Shown here: in pieces, positions 48,684 to 57,688 of the stretch
Layout of the letters: every line of letters begins with the position of its first letter
Position numbering within the stretch: the first letter of the stretch is position 1
NCBI RefSeq assembly: GCF_033449965.1
Contig: NZ_CP137761.1
Span: 3,410,001-3,474,000, forward strand
DNA from: Bacillus sp. T3
Lineage (GTDB): Bacteria > Bacillota > Bacilli > Bacillales > Cytobacillaceae
Length of the DNA: 64,000 bases
Reading direction: 5' to 3'
The notes under the pieces: generated by a model
What the model saw: only the letters and a program-made list of their open reading frames with translations
What the model was told of the DNA's origin: nothing
Database searches by the model: none
Made by a program: the position numbers and the translations under genes

Positions 48684-49133
48684 GTTCCTGTATTGCTCCT
48701 TCCATTTTACAATAAAGTGTTACTTTCGTCAGTTTATGAGTGATTTCCCTCTCTTTTTTGACTAGGTGGAACAAAAAAAATATCACGTACATCCCATTTA
48801 TTCCATTAGTGACAAATCACATACACATTATAATAGTATAAAGCCAAAAAACGCTGAAAACAATAGAAAACCTTTCCGTGCTTGTGCGGTTGAAGTGTGC
48901 GGAAAAAGGGACATTGAAGTTAGCTGCTGTTAATTTCTTGTCCTAATTGATTTTCTTTTGGGTATATCCGCCTGTTTCGCCTGAATATCCGCCTGTATTA
49001 ATGGTTCACCGCCTGTTTTCGTATTTTATCCACCTGTTTTGACCAAATATCTGCCATTTGACAAAGTTCGACAACCATATCCACCACCGACACATACATG
49101 CACTCGCCCTTCCTCTTAGACGATCCACACAGA
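48684..49133. other. Intergenic miaB-fruA region holding a short array
   Basis: About 450 bp without a gene. The only clear structure is the 20-21 bp array at 48966-49057. Confidence 0.5.
48966..49057. repeat. Short tandem array, unit 20-21 bp, CCGCCTGT
   Basis: CCGCCTG-like words stand at 48968, 48989, 49009, 49030 (CCACCTG) and about 49050 (CTGCCA), spacing 20-21 bp, with TATC/AATATC often just before. Confidence 0.8.
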
Positions 49134-49164
49134 AAAACGGCAGCGAATCATCGCTGCCGTCTAT
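49134..49164 (-). terminator. Terminator of the fru operon
   Basis: GACGGCAGCGATGATTCGCTGCCGT stem followed by TTTTCTG on the minus strand. Confidence 0.88.
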
Positions 49165-49169
49165 GTCTT

Positions 49170-51053
49170 CTATTCTGTAACTGGTTTCTTTAAGAAACCG
49201 ATTAGCAATGCACTGACCATTGTTCCTGCTAAAATGGCTAACAAATACAGGAGCCAGTTGCCATCCACTAGAGGAACAACGAACATTCCGCCGTGTGGAG
49301 CACGAATTCCGATGCCGAACATCATCGATAATGCACCTGTTACAGCTGCTCCAGCCATTACGGATGGAATAACACGTACTGGGTCAGCAGCTGCAAATGG
49401 AATTGCACCCTCAGTGATAAACGATAGACCCATAATGTAGTTTGCTTTACCAGCATCTTTTTCTTGTTTTGTAAATTTATTTTTAAATAGAGTAGTAGCT
49501 ACTGCAATTGCAAGAGGTGGGACCATTCCAGCAGCCATAATTGCTGCCATTGGCTCATAAACACCGTTTGCTAATAAACCTGTACCAAAAACGTATGCTG
49601 CTTTATTAACAGGACCACCCATATCAAATGCCATCATTAAACCAAGGATAATTCCAAGTACTACTGCATTTCCAGTTCCAATTCCTGATAACCACTCTGT
49701 AATTGCACTATTTAAAAGACCAACTGGTTTGTTAATTCCGAATACCATGATGAATCCTGTCAATGCAATCCCTAACAAAGGGTATAAAAGGATAGTTTTG
49801 ATTCCTTCAAGAGAAGCAGGTAAACCACTTAACACTTTTTTCAATCCGACAACTAAATAACCTGCTAAGAAGCCGGCAATCATTCCACCAAGGAAACCTG
49901 CACCACCTGCTGCTGCCAAAATTCCTCCAACCATACCAGGTGCAAATCCAGGACGGTCTGCTATACTCATCGCAATGAAACCAGCTAACACTGGTACAAT
50001 AAATCCAAACGCTCCGCTTCCGCCACCAATGGTCATGAGAGCTTCAGCAATCACATTATAGGTCGGATCATTTGGGTCAAATGCCTTATAACCAAACATG
50101 AACGAGATGGCGATGAGGATACCACCACCGACAACGAACGGAAGCATGTTGGAAACACCGCTCATCAAATGCTTGTAAATGGTCGCGCCTACACTTAAGC
50201 CTTTTTGTGAACCAGACTTATTCTCAGAAACATCTCCAGCCGAACCTTTATAAACCGGTGCATCTTGATTTACAGCACGGTTGATTAATTCCTGAGGTTT
50301 GCGAATTCCATCAGCAACAGCCGTTTCAATGACATGCTTTCCTTTAAAGCGAGCCATTTCCACTTTTGTATCCGCTGCAACAATAACCGCTGTTGCATTT
50401 TCAATTTCTTCTTGAGTTAACACATTCTTCGCTCCACCAGAACCGTTTGTTTCAACTTTAATCTCTACACCCAGTTCAGCTGCTTTCGCTCGAAGGGAAT
50501 CTGCAGCCATATAAGTGTGGGCGATACCAGTTGGGCAAGCCGTTACAGCAACGATAAATTGCTTTTTACCCGCCATGCTTTGCTCTTCTTTTTCATCCTG
50601 GGAATCATAGCTATCGATAATCGAGATCACTTCTTGAGCAGTCTTAGCATTTCGTAACTTTTCACGTGCATCCTCATTCATTAATATAGAAGATAAACGA
50701 GACAACGCCTCTAAATGAGTATTGTTTGCACCTTCTGGGGCTGCAATCATAAAGAACAAATGGGCAGGCTGGCCATCAAGAGATTGATAGTCTACGCCTT
50801 GCGTTGATTTTCCAAAGGCAATCGCTGCTTGTTTCACAGCAGTCGTCTTTGCATGTGGGATTGCAATACCTTCCCCAATTCCCGTTGTACTTTGGCTTTC
50901 TCTTGCTAGAATAGCCTTTTTATATGCATTTTTATCTGTAAGTTTACCAGCTTTGTCAAGTACAGTAACAAGAGCATCAATCGCTGACTCTTTCGTCGTG
51001 CCTGGGATTGATAGAGTGATCGTATCCTGAGTTAATAATTCAGTAATTTTCAT
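49170..51053 (-). CDS. fruA: Fructose PTS transporter, EIIABC
   Basis: The 627-residue protein fuses EIIA (1-145; phospho-His in GIAIPHAKTT), EIIB (about 165-265; phospho-Cys in VAVTACPTGIAHTYMAAD) and the ten-helix EIIC (about 295-620; GFAPGMVGGILAA). It imports fructose as fructose-1-phosphate. The ATG at 51053 overlaps the stop of fruK, so it is translated with it. It is third in fruR-fruK-fruA. Confidence 0.96.
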   Translation of the reverse strand: MKITELLTQDTITLSIPGTTKESAIDALVTVLDKAGKLTDKNAYKKAILARESQSTTGIGEGIAIPHAKTTAVKQAAIAFGKSTQGVDYQSLDGQPAHLFFMIAAPEGANNTHLEALSRLSSILMNEDAREKLRNAKTAQEVISIIDSYDSQDEKEEQSMAGKKQFIVAVTACPTGIAHTYMAADSLRAKAAELGVEIKVETNGSGGAKNVLTQEEIENATAVIVAADTKVEMARFKGKHVIETAVADGIRKPQELINRAVNQDAPVYKGSAGDVSENKSGSQKGLSVGATIYKHLMSGVSNMLPFVVGGGILIAISFMFGYKAFDPNDPTYNVIAEALMTIGGGSGAFGFIVPVLAGFIAMSIADRPGFAPGMVGGILAAAGGAGFLGGMIAGFLAGYLVVGLKKVLSGLPASLEGIKTILLYPLLGIALTGFIMVFGINKPVGLLNSAITEWLSGIGTGNAVVLGIILGLMMAFDMGGPVNKAAYVFGTGLLANGVYEPMAAIMAAGMVPPLAIAVATTLFKNKFTKQEKDAGKANYIMGLSFITEGAIPFAAADPVRVIPSVMAGAAVTGALSMMFGIGIRAPHGGMFVVPLVDGNWLLYLLAILAGTMVSALLIGFLKKPVTE

Positions 51054-51977
51054 TAGGCTCTCTCCTTGTATGGTTGGATGTTTACTTCATGGCGTAATTG
51101 TTCTACTTTATCAAGCGTACAAAGTCCAATTGAAAAGGCCGTTGCACTACCTGATGCGACGCTATATTGAAAAGCAGCGTCAAAATCACCTGATTCTCTG
51201 TATTTCGCTAAAAATCCAGCTACCATAGAGTCACCAGCACCTACTGAACTTTTCACTTCTCCTACCTGGAACATTAGCGATCAATACTGTTTCTTTGTTG
51301 ATAAAAACTGCCCCACTTCCTGCAAGTGAAACGATTACATTTTGAGCTCCTCTTTCAACGAGCTTTTTCCCATAATAAACCGCTTCTTCACAGGTTGTTA
51401 TTTCAGCTTCGAAAATTTCTCCCAGTTCATGATGGTTAGGCTTAATCAGAAATGGATGATACGGCAATACCTTCATTAACAGTTCACCTTCAGCGTCGAC
51501 AACAAATCCAGCCCCATTTTCAGCACAAATCTTAACAAGCTCTTCATAGGTCGTTTTTGGTAATGTCGATGGAATGCTTCCTGCTAAAACAAGGACATCT
51601 TCACGGGTTAATTTTTTAATTTTTTCCTTTAATGCATCAAAATCAGCCTGTTGAATGTTAGGTCCCTTTGCATTGATTTCTGTTTCTTTTTCTGTTCTAA
51701 CCTTAATATTGATTCTTGTATCTTCTTTCACCTGAACAAAATCCGTAGAGATTGATTCATTTTGAAGATAATCTTCAATATACTTTCCAGTAAAACCACC
51801 AATGAAACCAAGGGATTTACTAGGTACACCCATTACATTTAAAACTCTTGAAACATTTATGCCTTTGCCACCAGGAAATTTGTCTTCTCGGCTTGAGCGA
51901 TTCAACTCACCTGGATGAAATTCTTCTAATTGGACAATGTAGTCAACTGAAGGATTTAAAGTTAATGTGTAAATCAT
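51053..51977 (-). CDS. fruK: 1-phosphofructokinase (frameshift at CCWGG)
   Basis: The corrected length is about 307 residues. PfkB-family motifs are present: GGKGINVSRVLNVMG near the N-terminus and VGAGDSMVAGFLA near the C-terminus with the catalytic Asp. It makes fructose-1,6-bisphosphate from fructose-1-phosphate. The frame breaks at 51265-51269: gene-strand CCAGG for CCGG, restoring NVPVGEVKSSVGAGD. The ATG overlaps the fruR stop by 4 bp. Confidence 0.94.
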
Positions 51978-52723
51978 GTTGTCACAACCTTAATTGTAGT
52001 TTTGCTATGGTACGTTTCTATCGATTCATGATTCATTTCGTTTGTAATAATGACTGCTTCATGCAGATCGGCAATTTTCGCAAAAGCAATTTCCGAGAAT
52101 TTTGAGTCATCGGCTAATACAAATGCCTCGCGCGATAATTCGATTGCTTTTTGTTTAATCATCGCCTCTTCCTGGTCTGGCGTAGTGTATCCATACTGAG
52201 GATGAATTCCGTTTACTCCCATAAAGCATTTATCAAACCGATAGTTTTCAAGACTTAGTAATGCACCCCGTCCGATGATGGCTCCGGTTTTCTTCTTGGC
52301 TTGACCACCGACGAGAAAAAGGTCAATTCCTTTTTCCATTATTGGACTGACATGCATTAATCCATTTGTTACAACGACAATATTATCTGGTAAGAATGGA
52401 ATCATCTCAAAAATAGTCGAGCCTGCATCAAGATAAATACAATCGCCTTCTTCCACCAAGCCTGCTGCAAAATGAGCAATTTCTTTCTTCATTTGAAGGT
52501 TTTTGGATGATTTTTCTGTCATGCTCATTTCCTGCAGTTTTCCTTGGAGTAGTGCAGCACCTCCGTGAATTCTTTTTAGGAATTTCTCTTCCTCTAATTG
52601 AGTAAGATCACGACGAATCGTTGATTCAGAGCTATTTGTTAAATCAACAAGATCCTGTATTTTCACGGTGTTTTGTTCTTTTAAGATTTTTAAAATTAAT
52701 TGATGTCTCTCTGGAGTTAACAT
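51974..52723 (-). CDS. fruR: DeoR-family repressor of the fructose operon
   Basis: The 249-residue protein has an N-terminal DeoR helix-turn-helix (RHQLILKILKEQNTVKIQDLVDLTNSSESTIRRDL) and a C-terminal sugar-phosphate sensor (DAGSTIFEMIPFL). Fructose-1-phosphate is the usual inducer. The ATG at 52723 has GGGGTGATG upstream; the longer frame to 52774 would overlap the promoter. Confidence 0.92.
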   Translation of the reverse strand: MLTPERHQLILKILKEQNTVKIQDLVDLTNSSESTIRRDLTQLEEEKFLKRIHGGAALLQGKLQEMSMTEKSSKNLQMKKEIAHFAAGLVEEGDCIYLDAGSTIFEMIPFLPDNIVVVTNGLMHVSPIMEKGIDLFLVGGQAKKKTGAIIGRGALLSLENYRFDKCFMGVNGIHPQYGYTTPDQEEAMIKQKAIELSREAFVLADDSKFSEIAFAKIADLHEAVIITNEMNHESIETYHSKTTIKVVTT

Positions 52724-52745
52724 ATTCATCACCCCTTTGAACAAT

Positions 52746-52774
52746 ATATTACTGCAAACGATTCCATAAATCAA
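52746..52774 (-). promoter_or_regulatory. Promoter of fruRKA with candidate cre site
   Basis: TTGATT and TAATAT are 17 bp apart on the minus strand. In the spacer (52753-52766) TGGAATCGTTTGCA matches the CcpA cre consensus TGWAANCGNTNWCA at 12 of 14 positions, suggesting catabolite repression. Confidence 0.6.
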
Positions 52775-52864
52775 TCACAATCTTTCAATTTCAATCAATT
52801 ACCACCAAAATATTTGACAGATTGTGAACGTTTTTAGGATGTCCTTCATTTTCTAGAACATACT

Positions 52865-52896
52865 AAAAACCCGCTAGGTTAGAACCTAGCGGGTTT
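52865..52896 (-). terminator. Terminator of korAB
   Basis: AAACCCGCTAGGTT-C-TAACCTAGCGGGTTT perfect inverted repeat with a short T run on the minus strand. Confidence 0.9.
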
Positions 52897-52909
52897 GGAA
52901 AGTCTATTT

Positions 52910-53777
52910 TTATACGAATTCTTCAACAAGCTTGTCAAAGTATTCTTGGTCTAATTCAAGGTTTGCTTGAGTTAGAGGTTTTTCTGAGTAGCCAGAAATT
53001 AAATCTTGGTAAGATTTTCTTTCTGTATTTTGATAAATTAGTCCAGTTAATAGACCTTTGTTTTCCATCAATGATTGCATCGCTTTTTCGCGATTTGATG
53101 GATCATAGCCTTCAATTGAGCTAGTTTTTGTTAAGTTTTCTTTAAACCAGTCATAAGTGTTCACTTTATTATAAGTTACACATGGACTAAACACATTGAT
53201 TAAAGAGAAGCCTTCATGTTTGATTCCTGCTTCAATTAGAGCAGTTAAATCCTTCAAATCAGTAGAGAAGCTTTGAGCAACAAATGTTGCACCAACTGTT
53301 AAGGCAAGTTCAATTGGTGAAATCGCTTGTTCAACTGATCCCATAGGCGTTGATTTTGTTTTAAATCCAGCAGCTGAACGAGGAGATGTCTGCCCCTTCG
53401 TTAAACCATAGATTTGGTTATCCATTACAATGTAAGTAATGTTGATGTTACGACGGATTGCATGGACAGTATGACCCATACCAATTGCGAATCCATCACC
53501 GTCACCGCCTGAAGCGATAACCGTTACATCACGGTTTGCCATTTTCACCCCTTGGGCGATTGGCAATGCACGACCATGGATACCGTGGAAGCCATATGAG
53601 TTAATGTAACCGGAAATACGTCCAGGAACAACCGATACCAGAGATTACAGCTAAGTTTTCAGGCGTTAAACCGACATTTGCAGCTGCACGTTGAATTGCA
53701 GCTTGCACTGAAAAGTCTCCACATCCAGGACACCAGTTTGGTTTCACATCATTACGAAAGTCTTTAAATGTGGCCAT
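52910..53777 (-). CDS. korB: 2-oxoacid:ferredoxin oxidoreductase beta subunit (frameshift at CCWGG)
   Basis: The corrected length is 288 residues. It carries the thiamine diphosphate site (GDGDGFAIGMGHTVHAIRRN) and the CPGCGDFSVQAAIQ cluster-binding start. With KorA it oxidatively decarboxylates 2-oxoglutarate or a related 2-oxoacid, reducing ferredoxin. The frame breaks at 53622-53626: gene-strand CCTGG for CCGG, restoring GCSGRISGYINSYGFHGIHGR. The ATG at 53777 overlaps korA's last codons region (stop at 53779). Confidence 0.92.
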
Positions 53778-53778
53778 T

Positions 53779-55515
53779 TTAGAACAACTCCTTGCATTTT
53801 GAATGAACTTCATGCGGCAAGAACGGATTTCCGTCATACTTCACAATTTTAACCAACTTATCAGCACATGGAACATTCATTTTAATGATGTTAGCAAGCT
53901 GACCAGTTGCGTTGTTTTCAACTACTGCAATTTTCTTAGCAGAATTGATTAGTGGTAGCATTTCATCAAGCGGGAATGGGTGGATTAGACGCATATGTGC
54001 GTGGTTTACCTTTAATCCATCTTGCTCTAAACGAACAATCGCTTCTTCAATTGCACCTCTAGTAGAGTTGAAACCAACAATTAGTAGATCGGCATCCTCA
54101 TGCGGAGCGTTTTTGTAGACTGGTGTATTAAATTTCAAGTTTGCTATTTTTCTAAAACGCTTATCCATCTGTGCAATACGATTTGCAGCAGATTCAGACG
54201 GTTTACCTGTTTCAGCATGTTCTACCCCAGTTACATGGTGGATACCATTTTTCATACCAGGAATAGTACGTGGAGAAACTCCATCCTCTGTTACTTCATA
54301 ACGTTTAAAGTAGCCTTTATTTTCAACCTCAGGAAGCTCTTCATTAACTAGCTTACCACGGCGAATTTCGATTTTACTATAATCTAGCGGTTCAACTGTT
54401 TGTTTACCAAGTGATAATTGCAGGTCTGTTAATAAGATGACTGGCAATTGGTACTCTTCTGCTAGATTAAATGCTTCAGCAGCATCATAGAATGCCTCTT
54501 CAACTGTACTTGGCGCCATTACAATCTTTGGAATTTCACCATGTGTTCCGTAGATCATTGCCATTAAATCTGATTGCTCTTGCTTAGTTGGTAGACCAGT
54601 AGATGGACCACCACGTTGTGTATCAACAATAACAATAGGAGTTTCTGTGATACCTGCTAGTCCGATTGCTTCCATTTTTAATGAAAGACCAGGACCTGCA
54701 GAAGCTGTAATAGAACGAACTCCAGCGTAGTTAGCACCGATAGCCATTGTTGCAGCTGCGATTTCATCTTCTGTTTGAATAACAGCTCCACCTAATGCTG
54801 GTAATTTCTTAATTAAATATTCCATAATTTCAGAAGCAGGTGTTATTGGATAAGCTGCCATGAAGCGACATCCACCAGCCATTGCTCCCATTGCGATTGC
54901 ATCATTACCAATCATAAACAGACGCTTTTGGCCATCCGCTTTTTCAAGATGCATTGGTTCAATGCCATCATTAAGCTTTTCCTTCATATATTCAAAACCA
55001 GAACGAATTGCTTCCATGTTTTTGTCAACGACTTGCTGACCCTTTTTACCAAAGATCTCTGTTACTACTTCTTCGAATACATGAATATCAAGGTCTAGCA
55101 CGGCACTAGTTGCCCCGATTGCTACCATGTTCTTCATTAATGAAGTACCAAGTTCAGTCGCGATTTCTGTGAATGGAACCGCATACAATGAAGCCTTTGT
55201 ATCTGCTGGTTGTTGTGGATTAAACTTTGCATCTGCCATGATAACTCCGTTGTCGTGGAGTTCTTTATAGTTTAGATCAATCGTTTCTTGGTCAAATGCA
55301 ACCAAAATGTCAAGATCATCTGAGATGGAACGAACTTCTTTCGTACTTACGCGGATTTTATTATTTGTGTGGCCGCCTTTAATACGAGATGAAAAGTGAC
55401 GATATCCATACAAATAGTAGCCTAAACGATTTAAGGCTATGGAAAATATTTCCCCTGTACTTTCTATGCCTTCCCCTTGCTGCCCGCCAACTTTCCATGA
55501 AAGCTGATTAATCAT
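53779..55515 (-). CDS. korA: 2-oxoacid:ferredoxin oxidoreductase alpha subunit
   Basis: The 578-residue protein fuses the gamma domain (1-185; GGQQGEGIESTGEIF) with the alpha pyrimidine-binding domain (AAYPITPASEIMEYLIKKLP, QTEDEIAAATMAIGANYAG) and the C-terminal domain. This is the two-subunit Kor/Oor arrangement of Firmicutes. It has AAGGGG before ATG at 55515. It heads the korAB operon. Substrate choice (2-oxoglutarate or pyruvate) is by family resemblance. Confidence 0.93.
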   Translation of the reverse strand: MINQLSWKVGGQQGEGIESTGEIFSIALNRLGYYLYGYRHFSSRIKGGHTNNKIRVSTKEVRSISDDLDILVAFDQETIDLNYKELHDNGVIMADAKFNPQQPADTKASLYAVPFTEIATELGTSLMKNMVAIGATSAVLDLDIHVFEEVVTEIFGKKGQQVVDKNMEAIRSGFEYMKEKLNDGIEPMHLEKADGQKRLFMIGNDAIAMGAMAGGCRFMAAYPITPASEIMEYLIKKLPALGGAVIQTEDEIAAATMAIGANYAGVRSITASAGPGLSLKMEAIGLAGITETPIVIVDTQRGGPSTGLPTKQEQSDLMAMIYGTHGEIPKIVMAPSTVEEAFYDAAEAFNLAEEYQLPVILLTDLQLSLGKQTVEPLDYSKIEIRRGKLVNEELPEVENKGYFKRYEVTEDGVSPRTIPGMKNGIHHVTGVEHAETGKPSESAANRIAQMDKRFRKIANLKFNTPVYKNAPHEDADLLIVGFNSTRGAIEEAIVRLEQDGLKVNHAHMRLIHPFPLDEMLPLINSAKKIAVVENNATGQLANIIKMNVPCADKLVKIVKYDGNPFLPHEVHSKCKELF

Positions 55516-55945
55516 TTCTTACACCCCTTTGGATACGTTAAGAAAATATGTAGAATATTTTTACATTCTCAGTGTAGCACCTTCCTCAGCAATTCACTAG
55601 AAATTAACCTTATTGAAAAAAGAATTTCCTATAAAATTTTTAAAGTATGGTACTAAACGATTACAATTCTAGACCTTACTGTCAAAAATTGCAACCCTTA
55701 AAGACTAAATTTTGACGAAAATGTGAATATTTTTTTATTTTAAGAAATATTATTGATTTGCTTCAAAAAAAGTGATTGATTACTCGTCTATTTAAGTGGA
55801 AAAACCCTATAAATACAAGGGATTATCTGTTTTATAACGATATTGGCATTTTGCCAAATTAAACATTTGTATTTGTATATGTATTTTAAAATAGTTTTTT
55901 TATGGAGTTGGAATATGATTCAATATTTGGGGTTTAGAAAATACA
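55516..55945. other. AT-rich region upstream of korA
   Basis: No gene is supported. A plus-strand 72-codon frame at 55843-56061 has no ribosome site and runs through the spoVS terminator, so I do not call it. Confidence 0.5.
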
Positions 55946-55985
55946 CAAAAAAAACCCTGTTTGCAATTGCACCAAACAGGTATTT
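55946..55985 (-). terminator. Terminator of spoVS
   Basis: CCTGTTTG-GTGCAATTG-CAAACAGG followed by GTTTTTTTT on the minus strand: an 8-bp perfect stem about 120 bp past the spoVS stop. Confidence 0.85.
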
Positions 55986-56105
55986 TGTGTATAACCTTCT
56001 ATTGTTTTTTAAAAATAACACTTTAACCAATATTGAAAAGTGCGTTCCCATTTATAGCTAGCCTTCGAACAGTCACTAGCTAACTACAATTCTCATTACC
56101 TTTGT

Positions 56106-56366
56106 CTATCTTGGTTCTACAATTAGCTTTATCGCTGTACGTTCTTCGTTGTCAATTTTAATATCTGTAAATGCCGGGATACAAATTAAATCGACTCCAC
56201 TTGGTGCAACGAAACCTCTTGCGATGGCAACCGCCTTTACGGCTTGATTCAATGCACCTGCGCCAATTGCTTGTATTTCCGCAGCTCCTCTTTCACGTAG
56301 AACACCAGCAAGCGCACCTGCTACAGAATTAGGATTAGATTTTGCTGAAACTTTTAATATTTCCAT
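56106..56366 (-). CDS. spoVS: Stage V sporulation protein S
   Basis: The 86-residue Alba-like protein is almost invariant across spore formers: MEILKVSAKSNPNSVAGALA, GAGALNQAVKAVAIARGFVAP and ERTAIKLIVEPR. Loss in B. subtilis blocks late sporulation. The ATG at 56366 has GGGGGAG 8 nt upstream; the longer frame to 56402 is rejected. It is downstream of ymdB as in B. subtilis. Confidence 0.96.
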   Translation of the reverse strand: MEILKVSAKSNPNSVAGALAGVLRERGAAEIQAIGAGALNQAVKAVAIARGFVAPSGVDLICIPAFTDIKIDNEERTAIKLIVEPR

Positions 56367-56484
56367 TCCTGGCTCCCCCTCGTTTAATTCCCGATCCCGC
56401 ATGTTCAGTTACATGAACAAATCAGGTGTAAATCATTCCATTGCTACTATATTCGCTCAATGGAGGAGTTATTCCAGCTTGGAC

Positions 56485-56517
56485 GAAAAAACAAGCATGG
56501 ACGCTTATCCATGCTTT
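56485..56517 (-). terminator. Terminator of rny-ymdB
   Basis: AAAGCATGGATAAGCGTCCATGCTT stem-loop followed by GTTTTTTC on the minus strand. Confidence 0.85.
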
Positions 56518-56549
56518 AAAAAGTAATTTTTGATTTAAACTGAATTTTA

Positions 56550-57348
56550 TTATGAGAAAAACGGATGATCATCGTTGATAAGGATTCGTTCAATTTTCTT
56601 AGCTGTTCCGTTTTTCTTATCGATGTCAATTAAAACCGCACTCAGCTGAGTTCGACCTGCTTTTGGTACCTCAAATCGGCTTGGAAGACTAGTCAAAAAC
56701 CTCCTAATAACCGCGTCGCGTTCAACACCTAGAATTCCATCATAAGGACCTGGTCATACCAACGTCGCTAATATAGGCAGCACCAGACGGCAGAATACGC
56801 TCATCAGCAGTCTGAACATGGGTATGAGTACCTACAATAGCTGATATTCTCCCATCCAAATACCACCCCATTGCTTGCTTTTCACTAGTTGCTTCTGCAT
56901 GGAAATCAATAAAAATAATCGGTGTCCGCTTTCGTGCTTCTTCGACCAATTCATCTGCCTTTGTAAATGGACAATCAATTGTCGGCATAAAGGTCCGCCC
57001 CTGTAAATTTATAATTGCCACCTCATCTTGATTTACCTTTAGGTAGACAATTCCAGTTCCTGGTACGCCTTCTGGAAAGTTTGCCGGACGAACTAAATAT
57101 TTCGCTTTATCAATGAACTCGAAAATCTCCCGATTATCCCAGGAATGATTACCAAGCGTTACGGCTTGGGCACCAATTTCAAGGAAGCTTCGATAAATTT
57201 CTTCCGTTATTCCTTTTCCACCTGCTGCGTTCTCACCATTTATGATCGTTAAAGTTGGTCGGTATTTCTCCTTTAGCTTCGGAACATACTCCTTGATCAT
57301 ATCTCGACCAGGGGATCCTACAACATCTCCTACAAACAAAATTCTCAT
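56550..57348 (-). CDS. ymdB: Cyclic-nucleotide phosphodiesterase-like YmdB (frameshift at CCWGG)
   Basis: The corrected length is about 265 residues. Calcineurin-like metallophosphoesterase motifs are present: FVGDVVGSPGRDM, INGENAAGGKGI, TLGNHSWDN, DFHAEATSEKQAMGWY and VGTHTHVQTAD. YmdB controls biofilm and motility cell fates in B. subtilis. The frame breaks at 56750-56754: gene-strand CCAGG for CCGG, restoring GMTGPYDGILGVERDAVI. It follows rny. Confidence 0.93.
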
Positions 57349-57474
57349 CTTTATTTCCTTTCCAATTACAATGATTTCTGTGTTTCATTTTAGCATAGTT
57401 CCATATTGAAGCATACACAACGACTTGATGAAGCTAAGTACGTTTCAAGTATTCCATCACTTTCGCAGAGGATA

Positions 57475-57632
57475 AGAAAAGCGCAAGCGCCTCGCTCAGC
57501 GACGTATGGACTGGAGCCATCCCGACTGAGATAAAGGAAACACGATGAGCACGATAGTGCGAATCGATGTTGACTTAATGAGGGTGAAGTCCACTAGGCG
57601 CTAGGCGCTGAAGCTAGACACTGTTCTATTTC
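57475..57632. repeat. Interspersed repeat of Bacillus type, about 155 bp
   Basis: It begins AGCGCAAGCGCCTCGCTCAGC and ends CTAGGCGCTAGGCGCTGAAGC-TAGACA, with imperfectly inverted ends (AGCGC...GGCGCT) and inner GACTGGAGCC / GATGTTGACTTA blocks. It is GC-richer than its surroundings. I recall similar elements scattered through Bacillus genomes; no search was run. It lies between ymdB and rny, which are usually only a short distance apart. Confidence 0.7.
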
Positions 57633-57654
57633 AAAAAGTTAAACTTTCTTATCC

Positions 57655-57688
57655 TATAAAAAAAGCGGTGCTTAGTGCACCGCTTTAT
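57655..57688 (-). terminator. Terminator of rny
   Basis: AAGCGGTGCACTAAGCACCGCTT followed by TTTTTTA on the minus strand. Confidence 0.88.

Noticed and set aside
55843..56061. 72-codon plus-strand ORF
   Set aside because: It runs through the spoVS terminator hairpin, lacks a ribosome site and has no recognisable pattern.
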